Below, in pieces: positions 25,427-35,567 of a stretch of 64,000 nt of DNA. Position numbers and translations under genes: made by a program. How positions within the stretch are numbered: position 1 is the stretch's first letter; each line of letters opens with the position of its first letter. A model generated the notes under the pieces. The model was not told the DNA's origin and ran no database searches. It saw only the letters and a list, made by a program, of their open reading frames with translations. The stretch is from CAVSDF01 sp963726715 (GTDB lineage: Bacteria > Bacteroidota > Rhodothermia > Rhodothermales > BA12): contig CAVSDF010000007.1 of assembly GCA_963726715.1 (NCBI GenBank), forward strand, positions 248,001 to 312,000, written 5' to 3'.

Positions 25427-26564
25427 GAGTAGCGAGTGCGTTGTCGAGAAGGTCGAGATAGCACCGCGCCGCGGCATCCCAGTTCAACCTACTTTCATAG
25501 TGTTCTCGTGCAGCACAGGCCATCGAACCTGTAAATGCTTAGGGTCTTTGAGAAGGGGAAAACAGGGCATCGGCATAGTCACCGCAAGGTGCAGTGGGAG
25601 AAAGTACAATTCCTGTCCTTTCCGAAACGAGACTGCGCACGCCTCCGACATCTGTAGTGATGCACGGTAGCCCGTAGGCCATGGCCTCTCCAATCACCAT
25701 CGGGGTGCAGTCCGCGCGCGTCGGCATCAGAAACAGATCCGCGGAGTCATAAAGAGCGGCGAGAGCAGAACGGTCTGCTGCGATTCGTGAGTTTAGGGAT
25801 CCTGCGTGATGCACCCACGGCTCAGAACTCTGAGATGCGTGAGGGCCGACCACCGTCAACGATGCATTGACCCCACGAGCCCGAAGGGCAGCCACGATTT
25901 GGAGAGCGAGCGGCCCGCCTTTGCGCACGAAATCCACTCCGACAAAGAGAAAACGAAACGGTTTCATGAACCGATCGCCTCAAGATTCCCGTCGTGATCA
26001 AGTCTTGGGGCGGAGGGTCTTCGACGTTTGCGCCATACGGAATGACGGCCACATTCGCTGCTTCAGCGACCAGTTGCAGCGCGCCGTCAGCAGCCCACTG
26101 CGATGAGTATCCGGCAAGGACGGCTCTGCGCACGAGCCGAACGTCTGTGTCATGCGCATGTCGGAGGGTCTTAAGGGGCGTAGGGTCGCAGCGCCGGGTA
26201 CAGAGATCGCAACGTCTCGAACGGCGCGTCGGCCCAGTAGGCAATCGGTTTGGATGTAAGGTGAGAAATGGAGACGCCGAGCGGGTTGAAGACCACATCG
26301 GCCCACGCGATCACGGGAGCTGGGCGGAGTTGAGCTTCATAACCGCGCAGCAACCACGGACTTCTGAAGCGTTCGTACTCGCGTCCCCTCAGCCGTTCGA
26401 AGAAGCTTGTAGGGTTTCAAAGCCCATGATCCTCGGTCTCGGAGGGGCCCGACTGGAGTTACTTCCGCACCTGCGCGTTCGAAGGCCTTGAGGATGTGGG
26501 ACGTCGTACCCGAGTAGGCCCTGCGATCCCCTGGAGCATGGGGTGTGACGTAGGCGATTTTCAT
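25419..26564 (-). CDS. GT4 family glycosyltransferase (several frame disruptions)
   Basis: Reassembled from several frames, this is a ~380-residue glycosyltransferase. It starts MKIAYVTPHAPGDRRAYSGT at 26564, continues with ERLRGREYERFRSPWLLRGY and PVIAWADVVFNPLGVSISHL (frame change ~26405), then QWAADGALQLVAEAANVAVIPYGAN. Next come FRFLFVGVDFVRKGGPLALQI and the donor-site motif MPTRADCTPMVIGEAMAYGLP (from 25967). It ends AAREHYESRLNWDAAARCYL and LATRA at 25419. Frame changes lie near 26405, 26170, 25985 and 25555. The first codon overlaps the upstream flippase stop (ATGA), and the end overlaps copy 2. It lies in the lower-G+C part of the locus. Confidence 0.72.
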
Positions 26565-28045
26565 TGTGATCTGGAAAAAAGCCTGTGGCCCAGAGACAGC
26601 AGGTCTGATTTTCTCATGGTGTACAAAACTGTGTAGTACGCAACGCCGAGACACAAAAGTACACCTGGACGCGCTACGAGCCCAGCGAAATGGACCAGAG
26701 CCATTGCAATGCAAAACCCCATCAAAAACCCCAGATCTACCGAAAATACGTCTTGTGGTCTTAGTTGGTGCTTGGTGTGGTAGAATGAAACAAGGATGCC
26801 GCCGCCGATCATCGTTGCGAACAGGTACGCCGTCACGACGCCCCATCCACCCCAGATCTGGCCGAGTGCCCAGCCGAGACTCGCGTTGAGCGCGGCCAGA
26901 ACACAGAGGCTCAAGACATTCGGACGCAGGGTGCCTCGCCCAGCAAAGTCGTAGTAGGCGGGAAGCGAGAACGTGAGAGAAGCCCTCCCACGGCCAGAAC
27001 CTGGATGAGAAGGGCCACCGGTGCTGTCGCTCGTCCATCCCACAGAAGCGCGCCAAGGGGCCCCGCGAGCCAGATCATGGGCAGAACGACGGCCATCAGC
27101 AAGAGCGAGGTCTTCATCGCGTGCACGTAAAGACCACGCAGGCGGCTCGGCTCCTGCGTGGCGAGTTGCGTGAGCAGGGGGAGCAGAGCCTGCTGTGCTG
27201 CGACGGCAAGGTTGCGCACTTGCAGGGCAATTCGCTGTGCGAACTCAGCATCCCCTCCAAAAGCAGCTCCACCGAAGCGCACGAGGAGAAGCTCAGAACA
27301 GAGGCTCGACGCACAAGTTGAGCCATGAGATGGCTTGCCACGAGCGTCCGTAACGCAGCAGCGCGAATGAAACCGGACGCGACCATCTCCATGGCACCCA
27401 GGCGAGTTCCGGGAGATGACGGCGCAGGACCAGCCATCCTGCTACGGCGAGGAAGAGAAACTGCGCAGCCTGCGCCATGGCAATCCCTTCGACGCCACGT
27501 CTCGGGATAAGCACCACGCACACGAGAGCGAACACGAGATATCCGACGACCCACAGGCTGTTGCGATGCGAGACCCGGTGAAGTGCATCAAGGGCCGACA
27601 ACGACACGTTCGAAAGCGCGCTCAGCACCGGAAAGCATAGCGCCCACGGGAGAGTACGCTGTGCCTCGGCGACGAAAGAGTCTGGGCTGTCGGCGAGAAC
27701 GCAGGCGAGAACGTGCTGCATAAAAGGAAATGCCATCGTGATGACGACAACGGCCAGGCAGACCACATTCAGCAGTGCGGTCTCGACGACGATGGCACTG
27801 CGACTGCAAGGTCCCGCGCGACTGGAAGCGCGACACGTAGCGAAGCGTCCCTCCTCCGAGACCTCGTCGACCACGACGCCCAGCATCGCCGCACCCGATA
27901 CGGCAGCCCAGACGCCAAACCGTTCAGCGCCCATTTCGCCGCGTACAAACCTGTAAACGCCCAAAAGGAGCAGGCTCGACACCACGACCTGCCCGACAGA
28001 TGTTGCCACGCCGAACAGGACACGGCCCTTCGTGGGGAACTGCAT
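26561..28045 (-). CDS. Polysaccharide flippase, Wzx/MATE-like (frame-disrupted)
   Basis: This is a multi-pass (about 12-14 helices) lipid-linked oligosaccharide flippase of the polysaccharide biosynthesis/MOP superfamily, ~494 residues when repaired. It begins MQFPTKGRVLFGVATSVGQV, with GVYRFVRGEMGAERFGVWAAV in the first helices. LNLCVEPLF ends one frame near 27293, and the protein continues in others with QQALLPLLTQLATQEPSRLRG, LAGPLGALLWDG and WALGQIWGGWGVVTAYLFA. Frame changes are needed near 27850-27780, 27290 and 26970. Position between the polymerase and the first glycosyltransferase fits a Wzx/Wzy-dependent locus. Confidence 0.72.
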
Positions 28046-28048
28046 GTC

Positions 28049-29468
28049 TTACTGGGTCTGACGCCCCATTACGCGTGCATGCGCTCCCGCAGCAAGAGCC
28101 GTTGAAATAGCGACCACGAGAAAGCCGTCGGCATTGTGGAACGGATTCTCGGTGAGCGTGCCAACGAGCAGGCCGCAGCACATGGCCGCTCCAGCAAGGC
28201 CTGCCGCCCCTGCTAGGTCACCCGGAGGGGCTCTCAGATACGCCCGATAGCCGCGTCGGATGGCACTTGCGAAAACGATGGCCATTAGAATGATGCCCCA
28301 GATGCCATATGTATACAGGAGGCCAAGGTAGCCATTGTGGATCCACGTAGAAGTCCATATCTCCTGCGTAATGATGTCGTATTTGGAGTATGGAACGCCG
28401 AGCCCATGTCCAAGAACTGGGTTTTGCACAACTTGAGCCAGCACCGCCTCACCTTCGTAGATTCGGCTAAGCAGTGAAATGTCTTGCGTTGTCGAGGTCC
28501 GGATCGTTGACCAGCGTCCGAGCAGCCCACTCGTCACGATATCGATCTTATCCCCTGCAACAGTTACCGCTACCAAACTCAGCACTACGATCACCCCGAT
28601 CGCGGCCATTGCAAAGCGGCGGCGATACTCTGCGCGACCTGCGAGAAAGAGCAGGAACACAGCTACGAGAAGAGCCAGCCACTGCCCACGGGACTGTGTA
28701 ATGATCAGGGCTGGAACGAGCGCGGATACGCACAGCCCGGCTAAGATCCGGACACCTTTGTCCCGACTGGCAGTCAAGAATACAAGGGCCGCCGTTGATC
28801 CAGCAGGAAGAAATGTGAGGTTCGTGGAGACACGTCGTGTGCGCACGAAGTCAGTCAAAACCACCGCTGCCAGAAGCTCGCGGTACATAACCAGGTTCCG
28901 AAGCGCAACGGCCCCCATTAGCACAAGAACAGACACAATGACTAGTCGTAGTGCAGCGTCGTCTCGTGACATCTGGTGGCGAATCGGGAAATAAAGACCA
29001 CACATCGAAACCGCGACCGCCATATTAATATAAGTTTGCGAAGTCGCCCTGATATAAAACTGTCATCACAACCGAAGCGGCGGCTCCGGCGAGAAAGGCA
29101 AGAAGGGCCCGGTCTCCCGCAAGAGGTGCGAGAGGCCTCCGGTGTACCCAGACTTGTGCGGTAAACCAGCAAAACAGATAGGCGGCAAAAAAAACCGCGA
29201 AGAGAACTTCCTGGGCCTGGATGCCCGGAGAGTAGTCAAGCATTACGAACGTCCCCAGAATCATCACCACGATCTGTGCCAGAGGAGATCGAACGAGCGG
29301 AATCGCTCCCGCTACGGCAAGCGCCATCGCAGCAACGGCAATACCCGACCACGGGCGACCCAATAGCGAGGTCGCAAATGGTTCCGCGCCCCCGATAATT
29401 CCACATCCTGCGATCACAAGCAGGCTGCCACGTCCAGACACGGGCACAGGGACAGATGAAGAGGCCAT
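28049..29468 (-). CDS. O-antigen ligase/polymerase (Wzy) family membrane protein (frameshift)
   Basis: This ~473-residue membrane protein of the O-antigen ligase/Wzy superfamily joins or transfers polysaccharide repeat units at the periplasmic face. The N-terminal ~145 residues (MASSSVPVPVSGRGSLLVIAG onward, several helices) read in one frame to GDFANLY. After a one-base change near 29026 the protein continues INMAVAVSMCGLYFPI. The hallmark periplasmic region is present: ITQSRGQWLALLVAVF, then LSRIYEGEAVLAQVVQNPVLGHGLG and STWIHNGYLGLLYTYGIWG with the conserved His. The stop is three bases before the flippase start. The codons are A+T-richer than the window average. Confidence 0.8.
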
Positions 29469-29475
29469 TGCTGCG

Positions 29476-30716
29476 TCAGCCTTGCGCTTCGCGCAGTGAC
29501 TGCCGGAACGACGCGCCATGGCGACTCCACTGCCCGATTACCAACGCAGCCACGCAGGCAGCGAGAAGAGCTGACAGCGTGGAGACGACGATGATCACCG
29601 AGCGTTTGGGCCAGACTTTGCGCGTGGGTGCAACTGCAAGGTCCACGATCTGTACGGCATCAGTCACCCGGGTTTCCTCCACTTGGCCGCCTCGTACATA
29701 GGCGTGATCGCCTCCAGTGTCGCTTGCTGAATCAAGCGTGAGCGCTCGATCTCAGCGTACTCCCGAGCCACCGAAGGAACTGCTGCACGCGCGACAGGAA
29801 GGGACTGCTCGCTGCCAGCGAGAGCCTGCTCGTAGAGACGCGTTGCCTCTGCAAGCGCTTGGTCGGCAGACTGCAATTCTGGAGAATCCGGGCCGAGTTG
29901 GGCCCGAAGAGCTTCGCGCTCGACCTGTAGGCGTGCCTGCTGGGTTCGAAGAGCCCCGAGACTGGTAAAGTAGCTCTGTGTCTGCGCAGGCAGGTCGAAC
30001 ACGCCGTACCGACGCTGAAAGGCCTGAACCCGATCGAGGAGGCTGTCCGTCTGCGCGTTCGCCTGCAAGTACCGGGTCTCGATGAACGCTCGATAGGAGC
30101 GAGCATTCTGGGTTTGCAACTCCGAATTTTTGCGGTTGAGGAGGCGCACGTACATGTTCGTCATGTCCGCAGCACGCTGTGGGCTCTGGTCTTGAACAGA
30201 CAACGACAGGAACTCGAACTCGTTATCAACTCCGAAGTCCGACCGTTCCTGAAGCAGGAGGATAGCATCTTCGCGAGGATGCTTTTCCTCTGCCAGATCG
30301 TAGACGCGAACCAAGTCGAAGCTGTCTACCACCGCTTCAGAGGCCGATCGGCTCGTCAGGATGGCGAGTTGCCGTGTGTACTGCCCGACCGTCGCGCCGC
30401 CGCCGAGAAACCGAGCAGCTGTGCGAGCCGAACTCGATCCCAGAATCGACGAGAGCATCCCCGAACTCTGATCCGGGGTGAGAACGCGCGCATAGGCTCT
30501 GTACTCGTTCTGTAGCAGCAGCGACAGTGTTACCGATGCCGCGAGAGCGATGCACGCAACCACTACAATGGTTCGGCGAAATCGAAGAACATCGACGAAT
30601 GTCTGGGCCCAGAAACTTGCCACGGGCGTGGCATCAGGCTGGAAAGGGGCAGTTTCGACTTTGCCAAGAACCGGCACATCCCCGGTGGCGTCGGGCGTCC
30701 AGCGCTCAGTTTCCAT
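29476..30716 (-). CDS. Wzz-type polysaccharide chain-length determinant protein (frameshift)
   Basis: This inner-membrane protein has two terminal transmembrane helices and a large periplasmic coiled-coil domain, ~413 residues when repaired. The first helix is IVVVACIALAASVTLSLLL (residues ~50-68), followed by YRAYARVLTPDQSSG (the Wzz fold), and long helices with DRVQAFQRRYGVFDLP. After a one-base correction near 29685 it continues VEETRVTDAVQIVDLAVAP and the second helix VIIVVSTLSALLAACVAALV. There is no tyrosine kinase domain. It sets the polymer length together with the polymerase downstream. The start overlaps the end of the export gene by 11 bases. Confidence 0.78.
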
Positions 30717-32436
30717 TGCGGATCAGCAGGTAGGTCGTCACGAGCGCGACGGCGGTTGAGACGGTGGTGAGGCCGAGTGAAAGCGCCTGAAAGCGCGCCT
30801 GGCGGCGGTCCTGGCGATCCTGGAAGGCGAGCGTCTGGCTCTGGAGCGCAAGCGAGCGCTCCTGGAGCGAGAAGCCGTAGAGCTCGGGGCGCGTCGCCGG
30901 GTCGTCGGTGGTTACGAGGAGGACGTCGCCGGAGGTGAGGACGCGCCCGGCGGCAGGGGCGAGCGTCTGCGTGGCGACATCGACGACGAACACGTCGCGC
31001 GCCTCGCGCCGCAGCCCGCCCGCGTCGGCGAGGTAGGCGTCGGCGGTCGCGCCCGCGCGCACCGGCAGGTAGCCCGGCCGCCCGACAGCGCCGACGAGCA
31101 GGATCGTGCCTTCGTCGCGCGGCACGACGAGCACGTCGCCATCGAAAACCGGCAGGTCGCCGCCGGTGGCGAGCAGGCTGGTGACGGAGATGCGCGACTG
31201 GTAGAACTGGTCGGCGAGGGCGACGCGCGTCACGTACGGCAGGTCGCCGGGGCCCTGGAGGGTCGTCGCGTCGAACGGACGAATGGCGCCGCGCCCGCCG
31301 CCACGCACCAGGTAGGCGCCGCGTGCGAGGGCGTCGCTGCGGAGGCCGCCGGCAGCCTCAAGGACATCGCGCAACATCGTCCGGCCCTGCCGCACCGGGT
31401 AGGCGCCGGGCGCCACGACGGCGCCTTCGACGCGCACGATGCCGCGCTCCCGGTCGCGCTCGACGTAGACGGTCGTGCCTGCAACGAGGGGCTGCGTCGC
31501 TGCGGCGAGCGCAACTGCCGAGGCGCCACCGACGCGCACCGTCCGGCTGTCGGCGCCTGCGCGGGAGGGGCCGCTGGCGAGGGCCACGAGGTCGGCTGCG
31601 GTGTCGCCTGCGCGCCACTCGTAGAGGCCGGGGAGGGCGACATCGCCCATCACGCGGACCGCTCCGCCGAGGTCGAGGCTGTCGAAGCGGGCGACGGTGA
31701 TGGCGTCGCCGTCGCCGAGGTACGGGTTCTGGCTCAGGTCGCCGAGGCGGCGGTAGCGCAGCAGGTCGTAGGTGGCCGTCGCGCCGCCGCGCGACTCGAT
31801 GCGGACGCTCCGCAGCGCGGGCGTCGTGCCGATGTACTGCCCGAGGCTGTCGACGGCGAGGGCCTGCCGGAGGGCATCCTCCAACCGCGCGACGGGGGGC
31901 ACGACGATGCGGCCCGGCATGGCAACGGCGCCTGCGACGTGCACGTAGAAGGCGCGCGGCTGCACGAGCGCAGCGTCGATGCCGCTCACGACGTACGGCC
32001 GCAGGGCGGCGATGATGCGCGCCCGCGCCGCGGCGAGCGTGAGACCGGAGACGCGGATCGCGCCGGCCTGCGGCAGCACGATCTGCCCGTCGGCAGTCAC
32101 GGGGAGAGTCGCCTGCACGGGCGCGCCGCCGCCTGCGGTGACGACGAAGACATCGCCCGGTCCGACGCGGTAGGTCTGCTCGTCGAGCGCGCCTTCGAGC
32201 GGCGTCGTCGCGGGAAGCTCGATCGAGGTCAGGCCGCGGCTGCGCACCGATGCGGCGGCGCCGATGCTTCCACCCATCTGGCCCATACCGGTCGGCTGCG
32301 CGGCGACGGGCCGGATTCCCAGGGGAAAGACGGCGGCGAGCGCGAGGACAGCGGCAATCGCACGTGCGGCTCGTCTCCTGTGAGGAGCGCGGCGGGGAGG
32401 AGTGGCGGCGGAGCCACGAAACAGACAGAGCCTCAT
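30706..32436 (-). CDS. Polysaccharide export protein, Wza-like with SLBB domains
   Basis: This 576-residue exporter has a signal peptide (residues ~1-47, LALAAVFPLGIRPVAAQ) without a lipobox cysteine. The Poly_export domain starts TYRVGPGDVFVVTAGGG. At least three SLBB modules follow: VHVAGAVAMPGRIVVPP, VRVMGDVALPGLYEWRAGDT and VRVEGAVVAPGAYPVRQGRT, and a further ILLVGAVGRPGYLPVRAGAT. A coiled segment leads to a C-terminal hydrophobic helix (TTVSTAVALVTTYLLIRN) where Wza has its membrane-spanning helix. It forms the outer-membrane conduit for the polysaccharide. It is first in the operon, with 256 bp upstream toward ispE. Confidence 0.88.
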   Translation of the reverse strand: MRLCLFRGSAATPPRRAPHRRRAARAIAAVLALAAVFPLGIRPVAAQPTGMGQMGGSIGAAASVRSRGLTSIELPATTPLEGALDEQTYRVGPGDVFVVTAGGGAPVQATLPVTADGQIVLPQAGAIRVSGLTLAAARARIIAALRPYVVSGIDAALVQPRAFYVHVAGAVAMPGRIVVPPVARLEDALRQALAVDSLGQYIGTTPALRSVRIESRGGATATYDLLRYRRLGDLSQNPYLGDGDAITVARFDSLDLGGAVRVMGDVALPGLYEWRAGDTAADLVALASGPSRAGADSRTVRVGGASAVALAAATQPLVAGTTVYVERDRERGIVRVEGAVVAPGAYPVRQGRTMLRDVLEAAGGLRSDALARGAYLVRGGGRGAIRPFDATTLQGPGDLPYVTRVALADQFYQSRISVTSLLATGGDLPVFDGDVLVVPRDEGTILLVGAVGRPGYLPVRAGATADAYLADAGGLRREARDVFVVDVATQTLAPAAGRVLTSGDVLLVTTDDPATRPELYGFSLQERSLALQSQTLAFQDRQDRRQARFQALSLGLTTVSTAVALVTTYLLIRNGN

Positions 32437-32692
32437 TCGATCAACGTTCAGCGTCAGGAGCGCACCGCGCGGGACATCGCCGGAAGAGACCGGACGGGCG
32501 CGGGCGTAAAAAGCGTAGCCAGAGGCCGATAGGCAGGGCGCGGGCGCAGAACGGACGGGGACGGGTCGATCGGGTGCAGGGCGATGCGGCGCGGCGTCTG
32601 CGGCCCCAACTTACGCTCTCCCCGCGACGACCGGCACACCCCGAGGGGCCGCTGCCGCGTTCTCCCGCCGCCTTCACTGTTCTCGCGCTCCC

Positions 32693-33634
32693 GTGTCCGA
32701 CGATTCCATTACGCCCGCCGCGCCGCGCACGCTCAACGCGCCCGCCAAAGTCAACCTCGGCCTCCACGTCCTGCGCCGCCGCGCCGACGGCTACCACGAC
32801 CTCGACACCGTCTTCGTGCCCATCGCGTGGCACGACACGCTCTCTGCTGCGCCTGCGCCGGAGATGCGCCTCGCCATCTCTGGCGCCGACGACCTGACTG
32901 CAACCGACGACAACCTCGTCCTCCGCGCCGCCCGCGCCCTCGCCGCGCACGCCGGCGGGGCAGACGGCGCGCTCCTCCACCTCACCAAGGCGATCCCGCA
33001 CGGCGCCGGCCTCGGCGGGGGGTCGTCGGACGCGGCGGCGGCGCTGCGGCTGCTCGCGCATCTGTGGAAGGTGGACATTTCGTCGGACGATCTGCACGTG
33101 CTCGCCCGCGCCCTCGGCGCCGATGTGCCGTTCTTCCTCGACCCACGCCCGATGCGCGCGACGGGCATCGGCGACCGCCTGACGCCGCTTCTCGGTGCCG
33201 ATGGCGAGCCGTACCGCCTGCCGTACCCGCTCGTCGTCGTCGTGCCCGCCGGGGTGCGCGTCGCCACCGCCGATGCCTTCCGCCACGTCACGCCCCGCGC
33301 CGACGGACGCGTGGACATCGGCGCCGTCGTGGCCTCGAACGACCTCGACCGCTGGCGCCGCGACCTCGTGAACGACTTCGAAGCGCCTATCGTCGCTCTC
33401 CACCCGGCCCTCGGCGCCCTCCGCGACGCCCTCGCCGATGCAGGCGCGGCGTACGTGTCGATGTCCGGCTCCGGCAGCGCCTTCGTCGGCGTCTTCGACG
33501 ACACCGCCCACGCCCGCGCCGCCGCCGAGGCCCTCCGCCAGACCGGCCACGCCGTCTGGCATGGCCTCGCCGGTCTCGACGACCTGAACGGAATCGCGGG
33601 CGAGGATGCCGAGAACCTGACCGAGTCGGTGTAG
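32693..33634 (+). CDS. ispE: 4-diphosphocytidyl-2-C-methyl-D-erythritol kinase
   Basis: This 313-residue GHMP kinase phosphorylates CDP-ME in the MEP isoprenoid pathway. It has NAPAKVNLGLHVLRRRADGYHDL (motif 1), the ATP-binding glycine loop KAIPHGAGLGGGSSDAAAAL (motif 2) and the third motif VSMSGSGSAFVGVF. RALGADVPFFL is also characteristic of IspE. The start is GTG 32693. It is divergent from the polysaccharide operon, so the 256-bp gap 32437-32692 should hold both promoters; I see no clear box there. A short palindrome begins four bases after the stop. Confidence 0.92.
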   Translation: MSDDSITPAAPRTLNAPAKVNLGLHVLRRRADGYHDLDTVFVPIAWHDTLSAAPAPEMRLAISGADDLTATDDNLVLRAARALAAHAGGADGALLHLTKAIPHGAGLGGGSSDAAAALRLLAHLWKVDISSDDLHVLARALGADVPFFLDPRPMRATGIGDRLTPLLGADGEPYRLPYPLVVVVPAGVRVATADAFRHVTPRADGRVDIGAVVASNDLDRWRRDLVNDFEAPIVALHPALGALRDALADAGAAYVSMSGSGSAFVGVFDDTAHARAAAEALRQTGHAVWHGLAGLDDLNGIAGEDAENLTESV

Positions 33635-33637
33635 GGG

Positions 33638-33651
33638 ACGTGCGTGCACGT
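33638..33651. repeat. ACGTGC-GT-GCACGT palindrome after ispE
   Basis: A 6-bp inverted repeat begins four bases after the ispE stop. Related palindromes occur at 50298-50315 and 50424-50443. It may be a terminator or a REP-like repeat. Confidence 0.4.
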
Positions 33652-33810
33652 TTCGCCTCTTGTCCTCACGCCCGGGCGTCGCCCGGCGTCGCCACTGGAG
33701 CGCCCATCCCGCCTCCCCGCCTGCCCCCGCGCATCCTCCCGCGCCCGGCGCGCGTACATCCGCCCCGACGCGCCGCACCGCCCGTGGCGCCCCGACGTTC
33801 CCCGCATCGA

Positions 33811-34746
33811 ATGCCCACGCAGGACTACTACACCACGCTCGGCGTCTCGAAAACCGCCACGCCCGAGGAGATCAAGAAGGCGCACCGCCGCCTCGCACGC
33901 GAACACCACCCCGACCGCAACCCCGACGACAAAGCCGCCGAGGAGCGCTTCAAGTCGGTGCAGGAGGCCTACGACACGCTCTCCGATCCCGAAAAACGCC
34001 GCACCTACGACTTCCGACAGGCCAATCCCGGCGGCTTCGGCGGTGGCGGCTTCGGCAGTGGACCGGCGGGCGGATTCGGCGGCGGCTACGACGACGTCTT
34101 CACCGGTCGCGGCGGCCGCTACCGCGCCTCGTCAGACGGCACCTTCGTGCGCACCGACGGCTCCGATGGCGACGACGACGGCGTCTTCGGCAATCTTTTC
34201 GGCAGCATTTTCGGCGGCGGCGCCCCGGCAGGCACGGCGGCCCCGCGCAGCGCCGAGGCCGATGTGCCGCTCTCGTTCGAGGAGTCGCTGCGCGGTGGGC
34301 CGCAGGAGCTTCGCGTCGGCGCGGAGACGATCCGGGTGACGATCCCGAAGGGCGTGGCGAGCGGCGCCCGCGTGCGCGTCAAGGGCAAGGGACCGGCGGC
34401 CGCGGGCGGACGGCGCGGCGACCTGCTGCTGCGCTTCGTCGTGGCCCCGTCGCCCCGCTTCCGCCGCGAGGGCGACGACCTCGTCGTCACCGAGACCCTC
34501 AGCGCCCTCGACGCGCTCCTCGGCACGAGCCGGACCGTCGAGACGGCCTACGGGCAGCGCGTCAAGCTCACCATCGCCCCCGGCACGCAGCCGGGCACGC
34601 GGCTGCGCGTCAAGGGCAAAGGCGTTGCGCACGACGACGGCGCACCCGGCGACTTCTTCGTCGAGATCGTCCTCACCGTCGAGCGCCTGAGCGATGCGCA
34701 GCGCGAGGCCATCGCCACCGCCGCCGAAGCCGCCGGGCTGCGGTGA
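33811..34746 (+). CDS. DnaJ/CbpA-type co-chaperone
   Basis: This 311-residue J-protein is a co-chaperone of DnaK. The J domain occupies residues 1-70 with the HPD motif (HHPDRNPDDKAAEERFKSV). A Gly/Phe-rich linker (residues ~72-100, then ~120-145) is followed directly by the two C-terminal substrate-binding barrels (DVPLSFEESLRGG, IRVTIPKGVASGARVRVKGKG and VKLTIAPGTQPGTRLRVKGKG). There is no zinc-finger domain, so it is of the CbpA (type II) form. Only seven bases separate its stop from the end of the convergent methyltransferase gene. Confidence 0.9.
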   Translation: MPTQDYYTTLGVSKTATPEEIKKAHRRLAREHHPDRNPDDKAAEERFKSVQEAYDTLSDPEKRRTYDFRQANPGGFGGGGFGSGPAGGFGGGYDDVFTGRGGRYRASSDGTFVRTDGSDGDDDGVFGNLFGSIFGGGAPAGTAAPRSAEADVPLSFEESLRGGPQELRVGAETIRVTIPKGVASGARVRVKGKGPAAAGGRRGDLLLRFVVAPSPRFRREGDDLVVTETLSALDALLGTSRTVETAYGQRVKLTIAPGTQPGTRLRVKGKGVAHDDGAPGDFFVEIVLTVERLSDAQREAIATAAEAAGLR

Positions 34747-34753
34747 CGCCGAT

Positions 34754-35521
34754 CTACGCGCGTTCCAGCAGAACCGCAAAGTGTGCGTGGTAGACCCGCG
34801 CCAGCAGCGGCCCGGCTACGAGCGGCAGCCAGCGGCGTGTGATGCTGCGCTGGATGCGCGTGAGGCGTGAGGCTCCCGCGTTCGAGAGGCTCAGCGCTTC
34901 GCGGTTCAGCACAGGCGCGTACAAACGCTCCGCGCGGATGGCGTACCCGCTCTCGCTGACGAGGCGGCGCAGGCTCGCACGGTCGAAAAACTGGACGTGG
35001 CCCGCCTCGTTGTCCATCCGGTCGCGGAAGCGCGCCTTCAACCGCCCTGCGGGCAAGTCTTCGAGCGGCACTTCGACGATCAGGCGCTCGAACGGCACGG
35101 CGCGCAGGGCACGGAGGAAATCGCCGGGCGCTTCGAGGTGCTCGACGACATGGCTGACGATTGCTACATCGTAGCGCGGCTCGTCGAACGGGTTCGGCGT
35201 CACCGTCACGTCGGCGGTGGCGGTCTCGATGGCCGGGTCGGTCTGCCTCAGGTGGGCGAGGGCTTCGTCCGAGAAGTCGACAGCGAAGTGCCGCGTCCCC
35301 ACACCCCGGCGGCGGAGCGCGGTGATGACGGCTCCCGTCCCGGCCCCGATCTCGAGCACCGTCTCGACCGTTCGTCCGGGGCGGAGCAGGATCTCGACCG
35401 ATTCCGCCTTCGACAGCCCCGAGGCCCGCAGCCACGCCGCCTCCCGGTCGAGGTCTGACGCGTAGATGCCCGCGTAATGGTCTCGCCCGGAGAGGCCGCT
35501 CGAAAGGGATGGGGGCGTCAT
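34754..35521 (-). CDS. Class I SAM-dependent methyltransferase
   Basis: This 255-residue Rossmann-fold methyltransferase has motif I TVLEIGAGTGAVITALRRRGVG, motif II FAVDFSDEALAHL and motif IV YDVAIVSHVVEHLEAPGDFL, with LIVEVPLEDLPAG after it. The C-terminal region is Arg-rich and ends in a hydrophobic stretch (WLPLVAGPLLARVYHAHFAVLL), perhaps for membrane association. The substrate is unknown. Position downstream of another methyltransferase and near the glycan locus suggests modification of a cell-surface component. Confidence 0.78.
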   Translation of the reverse strand: MTPPSLSSGLSGRDHYAGIYASDLDREAAWLRASGLSKAESVEILLRPGRTVETVLEIGAGTGAVITALRRRGVGTRHFAVDFSDEALAHLRQTDPAIETATADVTVTPNPFDEPRYDVAIVSHVVEHLEAPGDFLRALRAVPFERLIVEVPLEDLPAGRLKARFRDRMDNEAGHVQFFDRASLRRLVSESGYAIRAERLYAPVLNREALSLSNAGASRLTRIQRSITRRWLPLVAGPLLARVYHAHFAVLLERA

Positions 35522-35567
35522 GGCGGGCAGGTGGGCGAATGATTCAGATCAACAGGACGCTCAGGCA

